Below are positions 17,608 through 30,100 of a stretch of DNA of 64,000 bases, piece after piece. The notes below the pieces were generated by a model. That model saw nothing but the letters and a program-made list of their open reading frames with translations. It was not told the DNA's origin and searched no databases. The position numbers were made by a program, and so were the translations under genes. This DNA comes from G963556115 sp963667375 (GTDB taxonomy: Bacteria; Planctomycetota; SZUA-567): the NCBI GenBank assembly GCA_963667375.1, contig OY763323.1:1922001-1986000 (forward strand). Direction: 5' to 3'. The stretch's first letter is position 1. The number at the start of each line of letters is the position of its first letter.

Positions 17608-18621
17608 ATGATAAAAGAATATTTACTTACAGATCTGGATAAACAAGTATTAAATCGTATTCAGTATAATTTTCCTATTTCTGAAGATCCTTATGGTGTC
17701 CTTGCTATAGAATTTGATATCGACCGTAGCAGAGTTTATAATTTAATATGTAATTTAAGGCATGAGGGCATTATTCGCAGAATAGGGGCTTCTTTCAATT
17801 CTGCAAAACTCGGGTATTCAACAGTTTTAGCTGCAGCTGAAGTGGTACCATCTGAAATCAGTAGCGTCGCCGAAGATATTAATCGCTTTTCTGAAGTTAC
17901 TCATAATTATCAACGTGATGATAAGATAAACCTTTGGTTCACTATTATTTCGCCCTCGTATGATAAACAGCATGAAATTATTGATACTATAAAAAATAAA
18001 CCTGGAGTTGCTAATGTTTATACTTTCCCGGCGTGTGAAATTTATAAGCTCAAAGTTGATTTTTGTTTTAGACGTTCATATGAAATTAACAATTCAAGTA
18101 CTGTTAAAATAGACAAAATACAACCGTCTAAGGCTTGCGTTTTATTAAATTATGAAGTTGACAAAGTTCTGATAGCAAGATTAGGTGGGGACATTGATTT
18201 CAGTATGGATCCATATGGACGTTTGGCATTTGAATTGGGGGTAAGCAGAGAATATGTCTTGAATCAGCTTTATGAATATAAGAAAAAAGGAATAATGCGC
18301 CGGTTTGGTTCTATTTTGCAGCATCAGGCAGCGGGTTTTATCGGTAATGGTATGACTGTATGGTCTATACCTGATAGTATTGTTGATAAAGTAGGTCATC
18401 TTTTTGCCAAGCAGATTAATATAAGTCATTGCTATAGGCGAAAACCTTGTAAAGAATGGCAATTTAATTTGTATGCAATGGTTCATGGACATGACAACGA
18501 CTATGTAAGAAACTTATGCATGAATCTTTCTTCTATGCTAGAGATCAATAATTATAAGATACTTTTTTCGTTACGAGAGTTTAAAAAATCAAGTATGATC
18601 TATTTTTCAGAGTATTTGTAA
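17608..18621 (+). CDS. ahbAB: Fused AhbA-AhbB siroheme decarboxylase (Lrp/AsnC-like)
   Basis: 337 residues from the ATG at 17608 with TGGAGG 6 nt upstream; an in-frame TTG at 17602 is less likely. Two AsnC-like halves lie in tandem, each with an HTH-like start. The first ends with EVTHNYQRDDKINLWFTIIS (about 98-117), the AhbA signature; the second has ISHCYRRKPCKEWQFNLYAM (about 270), the AhbB signature. In most anaerobes AhbA and AhbB are separate proteins of about 150-180 residues that together decarboxylate siroheme at C12 and C18. Here both are in one chain, as in fused NirDL proteins. The Lrp-like fold could mislead annotation as a regulator. Confidence 0.85.
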   Translation: MIKEYLLTDLDKQVLNRIQYNFPISEDPYGVLAIEFDIDRSRVYNLICNLRHEGIIRRIGASFNSAKLGYSTVLAAAEVVPSEISSVAEDINRFSEVTHNYQRDDKINLWFTIISPSYDKQHEIIDTIKNKPGVANVYTFPACEIYKLKVDFCFRRSYEINNSSTVKIDKIQPSKACVLLNYEVDKVLIARLGGDIDFSMDPYGRLAFELGVSREYVLNQLYEYKKKGIMRRFGSILQHQAAGFIGNGMTVWSIPDSIVDKVGHLFAKQINISHCYRRKPCKEWQFNLYAMVHGHDNDYVRNLCMNLSSMLEINNYKILFSLREFKKSSMIYFSEYL

Positions 18622-18729
18622 AAATATGCAAGATAGGGAACCAAATTAAGACGCCGTCAAAATATTAATGTAGTTGTTTGCTGTGAATTTTCAGGGATTT
18701 GTATTGTATGATAGCAGTTAATAGATAAT

Positions 18730-18840
18730 AAGGAATTTATACGGATTGGGGTGAACCGGGGGATCTTGTAAGTGGCTGGTATTAAATGAAAAACGCACTG
18801 GTGTGAACCAGTGCGTTTTAATCTTTGGTTGCCCCTCAGG
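18730..18840. repeat. Distal copy of the tRNA-Gln 3' end and terminator (candidate attachment site)
   Basis: 111 bp align without gaps to 53259-53369, with about 11 differences by hand count. The identical last 40 bp cover part of the terminator, the CCA and 10 nt of the tRNA 3' end (read as GTTGCCCCTCAGG on this strand). Identity stops at 18841, inside what would be the tRNA T-arm. The hairpin is perfect here (AAAACGCACTGGT, 18790-18802 with 18807-18819). This is the pattern left by integration into a tRNA 3' end. Confidence 0.75.
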
Positions 18841-19059
18841 AGTTGGGTGTGATTTGTAAGTCATTGATGGTTAGCTCTTTGTGCGTTTGTGGCTATTTGG
18901 GTGCAACCATAAATACCATCTAATGAAGCGGATTTGGTGGAACTTCTTTGAACTTGGTTGTTCCTCAATGTACACTGCTAAAATTATTACATAATTTACA
19001 AATGTACATGTTTTGACATGATGGACTACTCCTAAAATTATTATAACAATTATTATTTT

Positions 19060-19082
19060 AGGTGTCCACCATTTCTAGGGCA
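19060..19082. repeat. Orphan IS-end remnant
   Basis: Twenty-one of 23 bases match the right end of the IS at 41155-42431 (shared AGGTGTCCAC and TTTCTAGGGCA). No transposase lies nearby. The sequence before it (19021-19060) contains a partial inverted repeat around CCTAAAAT/ATTTTAGG, so a MITE-like relic is possible. Confidence 0.5.
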
Positions 19083-19496
19083 GGTCATCTCTATCTTTGC
19101 CAGAGATACTAATTAAGATTTATTCTCGCTTAATACGACAGTAAAAATATTGCCCGTATACTTGCTACCAGATCTGTCTTAATGCTGTAGTACAAAAACA
19201 GTGATCCATAGACATTGGTCGTTTCTAGGACATTGTATATCTGCTATACCACTCCATAATCACTATTAAATATGCATGACCATGTTTGAGGGGAATATAT
19301 GAGGTATCACAGCTCCATACAAGATTTGATCTTTTGGGTTTAAGTTCTATGTTGTAGTAGTTATTCTCGATGGATATATTTGCATATTTATTATATTGTA
19401 GTATAATTATTGAATGGAAATGAACTATAATGGTACTTTGAAGAGGATCTTTTCTTCTAGGTGCAAGTTATGCGCAAGATATACAGGAGGTATTAT

Positions 19497-20834
19497 TTGA
19501 AACCTTATGTTTTACTGGTTGATGATGAAATTGACACGTTGGAAAGTTTATCTGACTTTCTGGAGCTGAATGGGTATGCAGTTGTCACAGCTGACTCTCT
19601 AAAAAATGCGCAGAATGCGATAGTAATGCACAAGTTTGATGCGGTCTTTCTGGATATGAACCTTCCTGATGGAAATGGACTGGACTGGCTTCATCCCTTG
19701 AGAGAGTTTCAACCCTATCTGGCTATCATTGTTATCACCGGAATTGGTGATATTCCAACAGCCGTAGAGGCCATGCGTCTCGGGGCAGACCATTTTCTTA
19801 CAAAACCGTTAAATACCGACACTCTGTTACTCTTTCTGGCTCGTTGTCTAGAAGTGGAGCGTTTACGAAGGTGTGAAATAATAAGTCGCCGTCTTTTAAC
19901 TGACAAGCTTATTTACATAGGAGAAAGTCCTCTAATGCAGAAGGCCTGGCAGTTGGCGAAAAAGTGTTCGGAAACAGACACCACCGTATTGCTGTTAGGA
20001 GAGACTGGCACGGGCAAGGGTGTATTCGCACGTTGGATACATGATTCTGGAGCACGTCGGGATGAGCCGTTTGTAGAACTTAATTGTTCGAGCCTACGGG
20101 GAGATCTACTGGCTAGTGAATTGTTTGGACATCGCAAGGGAGCATTTACTTCTGCAATTGAAGATCGGGAAGGTCTGGTTGAAACGGCGAATGGCGGTAC
20201 TTTGTTCCTCGATGAAATTGGTGATATGGATCTGGCTGTGCAAGCACAACTCCTCAAGGTAATTGAGGAAAAAGTGTTCCGAAGGATTGGAGACAACAAA
20301 CAACGTCTCAGCGAATTCCGCTTAATATGTGCTACAAATAAAGACCTATCCAGGGAAGCAGCGGCCAAGAGATTTCGCTCAGATCTGTATTTTAGAATTT
20401 GCGTATTTCCGTTGGTCATTCCATCCTTACGGCAATGTCTTGATGATATCCCGGGTATGATCAATCATTTATTGTCTGTTTTGCATCAACCTGAGGCCTC
20501 CCTAACCCCTGCGGCTATGAGCCTTTTACAGGGATACTCCTGGCCTGGTAATATTCGTGAATTGTGCAATGTACTCGAGCGTGCCTGTCTTTTGGCACGG
20601 AATGATTTGCTTGATGTAGATAACTTTCCAGGGTTACTAAATAAAGATGAAGTTTCGCATTCGGTGGATCAGTCAAAAGTAGGATGGGATTTGAAAAGTC
20701 AGGAGGCGCTACATATTAGAAGAGCGCTTGAGCATTTCAATAACGATGTAACTCAGACCGCCCGGGCTCTGGGTATTAGCCGTGCAACTTTCTATCGTAA
20801 GCTGAAATATAATCCTGACACTCCGTCCATCTGA
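19497..20834 (+). CDS. NtrC-family sigma-54-dependent response regulator
   Basis: 445 residues from a TTG at 19497, chosen because a perfect AGGAGG ends 6 nt upstream and the receiver fold starts there; the frame also opens at GTG 19461 and ATG 19470. The receiver domain has the acidic pair DD (9-10) and phospho-acceptor D53 (VFLDMNLPDG). The AAA+ domain has Walker A GETGTGKG (about 167-174), GAFTSA in place of GAFTGA (about 214-219) and Walker B GGTLFLDEIGD. The C-terminal Fis-type HTH reads TQTARALGISRATFYRKL. It should activate sigma-54 promoters. The glucan synthase gene 300 bp downstream has such a promoter, making it the likely target. Confidence 0.9.
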   Translation: MKPYVLLVDDEIDTLESLSDFLELNGYAVVTADSLKNAQNAIVMHKFDAVFLDMNLPDGNGLDWLHPLREFQPYLAIIVITGIGDIPTAVEAMRLGADHFLTKPLNTDTLLLFLARCLEVERLRRCEIISRRLLTDKLIYIGESPLMQKAWQLAKKCSETDTTVLLLGETGTGKGVFARWIHDSGARRDEPFVELNCSSLRGDLLASELFGHRKGAFTSAIEDREGLVETANGGTLFLDEIGDMDLAVQAQLLKVIEEKVFRRIGDNKQRLSEFRLICATNKDLSREAAAKRFRSDLYFRICVFPLVIPSLRQCLDDIPGMINHLLSVLHQPEASLTPAAMSLLQGYSWPGNIRELCNVLERACLLARNDLLDVDNFPGLLNKDEVSHSVDQSKVGWDLKSQEALHIRRALEHFNNDVTQTARALGISRATFYRKLKYNPDTPSI

Positions 20835-21133
20835 ACTGCTTTGGAAACCCTTTAGTTCTACCTAAGACTCTATCCTGAGCAGGTAACTGTCTCGGGCTTT
20901 CTCAATATTGCGACACATTCAGAACGACTCTCCTCATTAGTAGCAACCCACAACCTACATCTAAATCGCATGTTATGTGATATCTAAAGTATAAATGCTC
21001 AAGTGTTGGTAGATGGAACGGAATTTGCCAATAATCATTGTCTTTCAAGGTTTAGCTCTATAAACTGAATGGTTTGTTTTTCAGGCAGGGCCAAAGAAGC
21101 TATGATGCCCTTTAGATTTTCAAGGAAGCTTAA
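20835..21133. other. Spacer between regulator and glucan synthase
   Basis: About 300 bp with no gene. It carries the sigma-54-like promoter at 21014-21028. An imperfect dyad CCTGAG-N11-CTCGGG (about 20874-20897) could be an activator site, but this is weak. Confidence 0.45.
21014..21028 (+). promoter_or_regulatory. Sigma-54-type promoter of the glucan synthase gene
   Basis: TGGAACGGAATTTGC matches TGGCACG-N4-TTGC with one change (A for C in the -24 box) and exact spacing. Transcription would start about 95 nt before the ATG at 21134. An NtrC-type activator gene lies immediately upstream. Confidence 0.65.
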
Positions 21134-24100
21134 ATGAAAACAGGTACACTGATTGCGTATTTTTCCAAACAAGAGGAAGCGGCTAAAGCATATAAAAAAT
21201 TACGGCGCAAAGGCTATCGTCGCAGTGCTTGGCTAGTTAAGAGTTCAGACGGAAGTGTTAATAATACTGCTCCATTTATTTGGTGGCGGGTGTTTGGTAT
21301 GATTGCGTTTATGATATTCGCAAGCTTTGTCTCGATGATCTTATTTAAGTTTTTTTATCCGCAATATCAGGACTTTAACGGACTTAATATTTATGTTTGT
21401 GTTGGAGTTGTGGGGGGAGTTATTGGTATAATTCTAAGCTTGGTATTGATCAGGAGGTCAAAATACGGAGTAGAAAAGTCGCTGCTCAAAGCGCAAGCTC
21501 GTTGGATGCTTTCACAAGAAGCTGCTCTGATATTACAGGCTCCAATTGAAAGATTGCGAACTCCATTAACGCTTTTGCAGGAGCCAAACGATATCACCCC
21601 AACAGTGTTTATTTTTCATCCGGAACGTAAAATAACGTTTCCACATGATAAGCACACAGGGCTAGCTATGTCCTCGACGCAATTACAGGATTATGCGCAA
21701 CGATTATCTGGGGAGCACCAGTTGGCAGTCAAACCGCTTAGAAACAACGAGCTAATGGGAAATCTGTCTCAGGGGCTTAGCTGGCTTCAGTTGGTTTGCC
21801 AAGATATCTCAGAAGCCAGCAGACTGGAGCAAAGATTACCATCTACTGCGGAATGGTTACTGGACAACGAATATATCCTTGAAAGCAATGTACAGGACGT
21901 TTTATTGAATTTGCCTTTGCGGTATTATCGCAAACTGCCAGTTTTATCAAATACGTCCTATATAGGCTTACCACGTATTTATGCGATGGCTATTGAATTG
22001 ACTGCTCGCACCTATTTGCGACTGGATGAGCAAAATATTCAAGAATTTGTTGAATCGTATCAGTCTGTGGCACGATTGTCCATAGGAGAGCTATGGGCTT
22101 TTCCTCAAATGCTGCGTGCTGCTCTGATTGAGGGCATCAAGCAGGTTGCCGTGCGGGTTTTGAAAGAATTACACGAGAGAGAAACCGCTGATATATGGGC
22201 GAATCGTTTGATTTCTGCCAACAGGCGTGACCCAAACAGATTATTTGCACTAATGTCTGAATTGACTGCAAGCGAGCCAGAACCAAGTGCATATTTTGCC
22301 TCACAGCTTTTTGATCTTCTCTACGATGAAAAAGGAGCGAGAGTTCCTGTGCAAAGTTGGTTGGAACGCACCTTCGATAAATCTATGAACGAACTTGTGA
22401 TACTTGAGAAAAACAAACAAGCCAGCGATAAAATAGCAATAAGCAACGCGTTTATTAGTCTGCGCCAACTTGCCATGCTTGATTGGAAGGAAAGCTTTGA
22501 ACGCCTCAGTCATGTGGAGCAGACTTTACTGTTAGATCCTGCAGGGATTTATCCTGATATGGATTTTTCTACACGGGATAAATACCGCAAGGCGGTTGAA
22601 GAATTGCACCATGGTTCAAGTTTAACGGAAGAGCAGGTGGCTCAACAAGCAATAAGTCTTGCTACACAATCTGGATGCGCTCCAGTGGAAGGTAGACCTT
22701 TATCTCATGTCGGGACATATCTGATAGGTACAAAGAGGTGTGAATTGGTCAGCCTTATTGGCGGTAGAGAAACTTTTTGGTTTAGATTTTCCCATTGGGC
22801 ATTTCGTAATCATGCGGCAATATATTTCCTAGGTATGGGTTCTTTAATTGGTTCTGTAATATTTTTGGCGCTTATGTTGGGGCTGCCCGGGCAGGAATAC
22901 AAAATTCAGATTTTATTCGCAGTACTTTTGCTTATACCTACCAGTCAGTTGGCTCTTGATGTTATGAATTATCTTGTTATGCGTATTTGTTCGCCACGTC
23001 GCTTGTCAAAGATGGATTTCAGCCATTCTGGCATACCCGATTCCTGCAGGACATTGGTAGTGATACCAATGATGCTGGAAAATGCTGACTCGATAATGGC
23101 CGAGGTGGAAAAGTTGGAAATTCGCTATCTGGCCAATAAAGAGGATAACCTGCTTTTCAGCCTTTTTTCTGATTATCAGGATGCTCCATCATTGCATTGC
23201 GAAACAGATGAGATGCTACTCGACACTGCCAAAGAGTGTATCAAAGGCCTTAATCAGCGTTACGGAAATGAACGGTTTCTATTGTTGCACCGTGAGAGAA
23301 GGTGGTGCGAATCTGAGCAGGTATTTATGGGATGGGAGAGAAAACGTGGCAAGCTTGAGGAGCTTAACAACCTGATTGTTGGCAAGTGCTCCAGTGAATG
23401 CGATCAATTGGTCTATGTTGGCAACCAAGATCAACTGGTCAATGTAAGATTTGTCATTACTCTTGATAGTGACACGCAATTACCACATGATACTGCCAGA
23501 AGAATGATAGAAACACTGGCGCATCCGTTAATACGGCCACGTTTTGATGACTCGGGTCGGGTGATAGCAGGAACCTACACCATTATTCAACCACGGGTAA
23601 CTCCATCCTTACCAAGCACCAGTAGTTCTTTATTCAGCAGGCTTTTCTCGGATTCTGCGGGTATAGATCCCTATACCAATACTGTCTCTGATGCTTATCA
23701 GGATATGACTGGAGAAGGCTCTTATCATGGAAAGGGAATTTATGATGTACGTGCTTTCAGTCAGGTGCTCTCAGGGCGCTTCCCAGAAAGCAGACTACTC
23801 AGCCATGACTTGATTGAAGGTTCTTATGTCCGAGTAGGTCTGGCCAGCGATATTGAACTTTTCGATGCATTTCCCAAGGATTATCTAAGTTATATGCAAC
23901 GTCAACACCGCTGGATCAGAGGGGACTGGCAGATAGCCTCGTGGATTATGCCAAGGGTACCACATTCTGATGGGCAAAGGGTGACCAATCTGCTTTCTGG
24001 GTTTGACCGTTGGAAGATATTCGATAATTTGCGCCGCAGCCTTTTACCGGTAACTAGCATGGCGCTATTATTAATTGCTTGGTTTACCTCCCCATGGGTC

Positions 24101-27100
24101 GGAGGGATGGCGACAATAGTAGTTGCTACGCAACTATTTTTTCATTCGCTGGCTCAGCCTTTCACTTGGGCGACAAATATGCATAGTCTCCAGGATATAT
24201 CTCCTATAAAGATCTGTCATGACCTGTTGCGTGTACTGGCAGAAGCAGCACTTCTGCCGTGCCAGAGCTGGCTGGCTATGGATGCCATAGCTCGTGTGTT
24301 CTACCGACTGTTTATTTCTCACCAGAAGTTGTTGGAATGGACCTCTGTTCAGGTAAATCATGTCAAGGGTGCGGTAGCAGTATATTTGTTCTATATGAGT
24401 TTTGCAAGCATATTTGGGTTGATTGCTAGTTTGGCAATTATCCACTTTATGCCTGCAAGTATCTGGGTTGCATGTCCTTGGCTAGTACTCTGGGTTATGT
24501 CTTTACTGATAGGATGGATTCTTTGCCGTCAGTCTAGGGTTTTGCATGATAAAGATTTGCTTACTGAATCAGGCCGCCTTTATATGAGAACTATCGCACG
24601 ACGTACTTGGCGGTATTTCACAGACCTTGTAGATGAAAAAACTTCATGGTTGCCTGCTGATAACTATCAAGTATCCCATCAAAACCGCTTAGCTATGCGA
24701 TCAAGTCCAACTAATATAGGTCTATATCTGGCTAGTGTACTAAATGCTAAGAATTTTGGCTATTTAACTGTGGATGGTGTTGCGAAGAAGTTAGCCCCGA
24801 CTATGGAGACAATTACAAAGCTTGAGCGTTATAATGGGCATCTGCTAAACTGGTATAATATAGCAACCTTGTCGCCATTGGAGCCACGCTACGTTTCAAC
24901 TGTGGATAGCGGTAATCTGCTTGGAGCTCTATGGGCTATCGACCAAGGACTAGAGATGCTAAAAGAAATGCCACTATTAGATGCAGAGGCTTTTGCGGGG
25001 ATTCGTGATACAGTAGAGATACTGCGGCAAGCGATTCGTGAGGAAAAGCTCACGGGTTGGAATACGCAAATGTTGAGTGAGCTTGCTAGAGAGTTGGAAA
25101 ATCCTCCAGAACGCGTCATGGACGCTTTGCGATTACTACGTAGATTGGCACGCGAGGTAGGTAAGTTGGCAGAAAGTGATATCGTAGCCGCATCCGGTAA
25201 AACTGATATGAAGTATTGGGTGGGGCAGCTACAGAGTCAGTTTACGGCTTGGCTTGATATTGGCAGACGCTACATGGGTTGGATTGAAATTCTCGAAGAG
25301 AAAACAGAGGAAGAGCTCTCCATACTTTCTCCAGATATTATACCGATATTTAAGCACATTATTCATACAGCTCCATCGTTGAAAGGTTTGGCTGAAACAG
25401 ACCATGTCTGTAATAAGATTTTTGAGATAATCCGTAAGCAAGAGCCAACTGCTGCGTGCGAAGTGCTAGACTGGATTGAGCGCATTACTGTGGAGCTACA
25501 CCATTCACAACTGCTTGCTGTGGAAATGCAGGCAGGTTTGGAACGCCTAGCAGAGGTAAGTCGTGAACTTTCGACTTCTACTAATATGGCTTTTCTTTAT
25601 AATGTTGAGCGTCGCCTATTTTCAATCGGATTTAATGTCTCTGAAGGAAGAATTGATAATTCATTTTATGACATTCTCGCGAGCGAAGTACGCCTCGGAA
25701 GTTTCATCTCAATTGCACGTGGGGACATCCCTGTAAATCATTGGTTTGCTATGAATCGTCCTTACGGTAGTATAGATCATCGCCGGACGCTACTAAGTTG
25801 GTCTGGAACGATGTTTGAATATTTAATGCCATTGCTCTTTCAGCGAAGCTATGGAAATACCCTGCTAGACAAAGCGGCTAAAGACGCAGTTGATATTCAA
25901 ATAGCCTTCGGTCGTAAAAATAAGATCCCTTGGGGTGTGTCCGAGTGTGCTTTTGCCGATTTGGATCATGATAAAACCTATCAGTATTATGCTTTTGGTG
26001 TGCCTGAGCTAGGGCTAAAATGTGATCTTCCCAAAAAGATGGTGGTCTCTCCATACTCCACACTTCTGGCGGTGAATATTGTACCCCAGCAGGCTTTTAA
26101 AAATTTGAAAAAGCTTGAACAGTTGGGACTACTTAGCGATTATGGATTTTACGAAGCAATAGATTTTAGTCGAAAATCAGGGCGAGAGGGTGATCGTGGA
26201 GTAATCGTGCGCACTTATATGGCTCACCATCAGGGAATGAGTTTTCTGGCGCTGGCTAATTTTCTGCAGAATGACTGTTTGCGGCATGAGTTTTATGCTG
26301 ATCCCCGGGTTCGTGCGTTTGAACTGTTATTGTATGAACACATACCGCATCTCCCGCAGTTGCAGAGTATTTCCAAGCATACGCGAGTATCTTCTGTGGA
26401 TGAAATTGAAGAACTAACTCCTTCCTTCAGTCAGTTTGAAACGCCTCATACGACCACGCCTAAAACCCAGCTGTTTTGCAATGGACACTACGCCTTGATG
26501 TTGACCAACTCCGGCGGTGGATACAGCCACTGGAATGAGTTTGAACTAACTCGCTGGCGCTCAGATTGTACAAGCGATTCATATGGTAATTTTTGTTATA
26601 TCCATGATACGAAGAGCAATAAACTGTGGTGTAATACGTACCAGCCAACAGGCGGACAAGTTGAAAAATATGGAGTAAACTTCTCTATTGATAGGGCTGT
26701 ATTTAAGCGTGTTGACAATAAAATAGCGATCGAAACGGAAGTGTTTGTTGCTCAGGAAGATGATGTAGAAATTCGTCGTATGACCTTGATCAACCGTTCT
26801 GATGTCAAGCGCCAACTCAATTTAACAAGCTATTTTGAACTTGTGTTGGCACCACATCGAGCTGACTTACAGCATTCAGCTTTTAATAAGATGTTCATTC
26901 AGACAGAAGCAATTCCTGAGAAGCGCACCTTGATTGCTTGGCGCAGACCACGTAGTGACAGCGAAAAACCTGTCTTTGCAGCGCACCGCTTTACTCTGGA
27001 ACAACACATAGATGATGCCCCAGCTTCACCGTTGTTCTTTGAAACCGACCGACGCCAGTTCATTGGACGAGGAAGCTCGCTTGCCAGTCCGCTGGGAGCT

Positions 27101-30100
27101 AGGCAGAAACCTGGAAACAGCCAGGGTTATGTCCTAGATCCAATCTTAAGCCTACGCCAAGAGATAACTTTGGAGCCTGGGCAAAGGTTGCAGGTTTCAT
27201 TAGTTTTGGCAGCAGGAGATTCACGTGAACAGGTTCTTTCTATGATGGATAAATACAGTGAGCCCCATGCTATTGTCCGAGCTATAGATTTTGCCAGGGT
27301 TTCAGCACAGCTTGAAATGCGTCTACTACGTATACAACCAGATGATGCACGCCGTTTTCAGCAACTTGCCAGCTATCTGCTTTACCACAGCTTATTCCTC
27401 CGCTCAAGTGCAAAAATCATAGCTGAGAACCGTAAAGGGCAGGCTGGTCTGTGGTCATACTCAATCTCCGGTGACCTGCCAATAGCTCTGGTCGCTATAA
27501 GTGAGGCATCCGATATTGGATTCATCCATCAAATGATTCAGGCGCATGCGTTTTGGCACCTGCAGGGGCTAGCGGTAGATCTGATTGTTTTAATTGAAAG
27601 CAACGGCGGTTACATGCAACCGCTACTCAAGGAGATAGAGCATCTTATCCAAAACTTGGCTCCTAATACAGAAATTGGTAAGTCTGGAGGGATTTTTTTG
27701 AGAGCTGCTGATCAGATTTCTACCGATGATTTGGTGTTACTCCGCTCTGCTGCAAGCGTGTCGCTGGTAGCAGCCCGCGGTACACTTGCCCAACAGCTGG
27801 GAGCGGCGCAGGGAATACCTGTCTCTCCTGAGGCAATAATCAAAAGGAAGCGTCTAAGGGATATATCTGCAGCGCTCCCATTCTTAGATCTTCTTTTCTT
27901 TAACAGTCTTGGTGGCTTTACCCAGAATGGTAAGGAGTATGCAATATATCTCGGTGCAAATATGAACACGCCTGCACCTTGGGTCAACGTAATTGCCAAC
28001 CCAGCATTCGGTACACTTATTAGTGAGACTGGTGCGGGATTTACATGGCATGGTAACAGTCAGCGAAACCGTCTGACGCAATGGTCTAATGATCCGGTTC
28101 TGGATACTCCTTCGGAAGCAATTTATATAAGGGATGATGATACTGGCAATTATTGGACGCCAACGGCGTCACCTATTCGTGATACTCTACCATACAGGGC
28201 AAGACATGGCGCAGGGTATACAGTATTCGAGCATAATAGCCATGGCGTAAATCAGGAGTTGACTGTTTTTGTGCCTGTGAGCGAGCATGAAGATGAACCT
28301 GTTAAACTACAGAAATTAATGCTTTACAATGATTCCACTAGGGTACGTAATCTGTCTTTAACATATTATGTGGAATGGACACTGGGTGAGTCAAGGGAGA
28401 ATTCACAGATGCAGGTTGTAACTTCTTGGGATGACGAAATTCATGCTATATTGGCACATAATTATTACAATCCAGACTATCCACATAGCATAGCATTCGC
28501 AGCAATGAGCCTACCTGTTATCTCATATACTGCCGATCGCATGGCATTTTTGGGAAGAAACCGCTCAATGGTCGATCCTGCGGCGTTGGGACATAATAAA
28601 CTTCTGCCCCGTGTGGGAGCGGGACTCGACCCGTGCGCTGCATTACAGGCAACTCTCGTTTTGCTGCCTGGTGAAAGCAAGGAAATAGTCTTTACTCTGG
28701 GACAATCGTCAACGCTTGAAGAGGTTCATGAAATTGTTACAAACTACAACCATAGACATGCTGTGGATGGTGCTTTACAGAAGACCCAATCATGGTGGGA
28801 TCAAAGGTTGGAAACAGTACAAGCGCACACGCCTGAGCTCGGCGTAGATCTGTTACTTAATCGCTGGCTGCTCTATCAAACCTTGAGTTGTAGGATATGG
28901 GCGCGCTCTGGATTTTATCAGTCAGGTGGAGCTTTCGGGTTCCGTGACCAATTACAGGATGTAATGGCTTTGCTTTATGCTCATCCACAATTGGCGCGCG
29001 AGCATATTTTGCTTGCGGCAAGTCATCAGTTCAAGGAAGGTGATGTACAGCATTGGTGGCACCCTCCGGGTGGTGAAGGTATCCGTTCACGCATTTCCGA
29101 TGATCTATTGTGGTTGCCTTTTGTGGTTACACAGTATATTCAGGTCACTGCTGATACCAGCATTTTACAGGAGATGTCGCCTTTTCTTGATGCACCGCTA
29201 CTTAGTGATGATCAGCATGAGAGCTTTCAAAATCCAGTAACCGCAGAAAAAGGCGGTACACTCTTCGAGCATTGTCAGCGGGCACTCTCGCACGGCATGA
29301 ATTTTGGCGCTCATGGCCTACCACTGATGGGAACTGGTGACTGGAATGATGGAATGAACCTTGTGGGCGTTCAGGGTAAGGGTGAGAGTGTCTGGTTGGC
29401 TTGGTTCATGATTGATGTGTTGAGGGGAATGGCTGAGATGTCTAAGATGCTGGATAGAGCTGAACTTGCAGATACTTATGATAAGCAACGTGAGCTACTA
29501 GCACAAGAGGTTGAAAAGTTTGCTTGGGATGGAGAGTGGTATTTAAGAGCGACATTTGATGATGGTATTCCGCTTGGCTCGGCTGTAAACGAGGAAGCGA
29601 AGATAGATTCTTTGCCGCAGTCATGGGCTTGTTTGAGTGCGGCAGCAGATCCGGAGCGTGCACATAAAGCGCTCGAATCGGCTTGGAATTATCTAGTTGA
29701 TGAAGATGAAAAGCAGGTGCAACTATTCACTCCGCCATTTGATAAAATGAAACCATCACCTGGTTATATTATGGGATATCCTCCGGGAGTCAGAGAAAAC
29801 GGTGGGCAGTATACGCATGCTGCTATCTGGGTGGCTATGGCTATGGCTCGTTGTGGTGATGGTGAACGTGCAGCAAAAATACTTTGCATGCTAAACCCTA
29901 TTGAACATGCGCGTGATTCGGAAGCGGTAGGGCGTTATCAGATCGAGCCTTACGTAGTTGCGGCCGATGTCTACCGCCTCCAAGGGCATATAGGGCAAGG
30001 AGGCTGGTCTTGGTATACAGGCTCTGCGTCGTGGATGTATCGAGCGTGGATTGAAGAGATTCTTGGTCTTAATGTTCGTGGGGATACCCTTCAAATTTCG

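Larger units (their letters stand above)
18622..19496. other. Intergenic region holding the distal attachment repeat and IS remnants
   Basis: No gene is seen in about 870 bp. It contains the 111-bp tRNA-Gln downstream repeat (18730-18840), then AT-rich DNA with an IS-end-like sequence (19060-19082) and a partial inverted repeat. AGGAGG at 19485-19490 is the ribosome site of the next gene. Confidence 0.6.

Noticed and set aside
19201..19240. Second IS-end-like sequence TTTCTAGGACATTG
   Set aside because: The match to the IS end covers only 14 bases with two differences and no partner.
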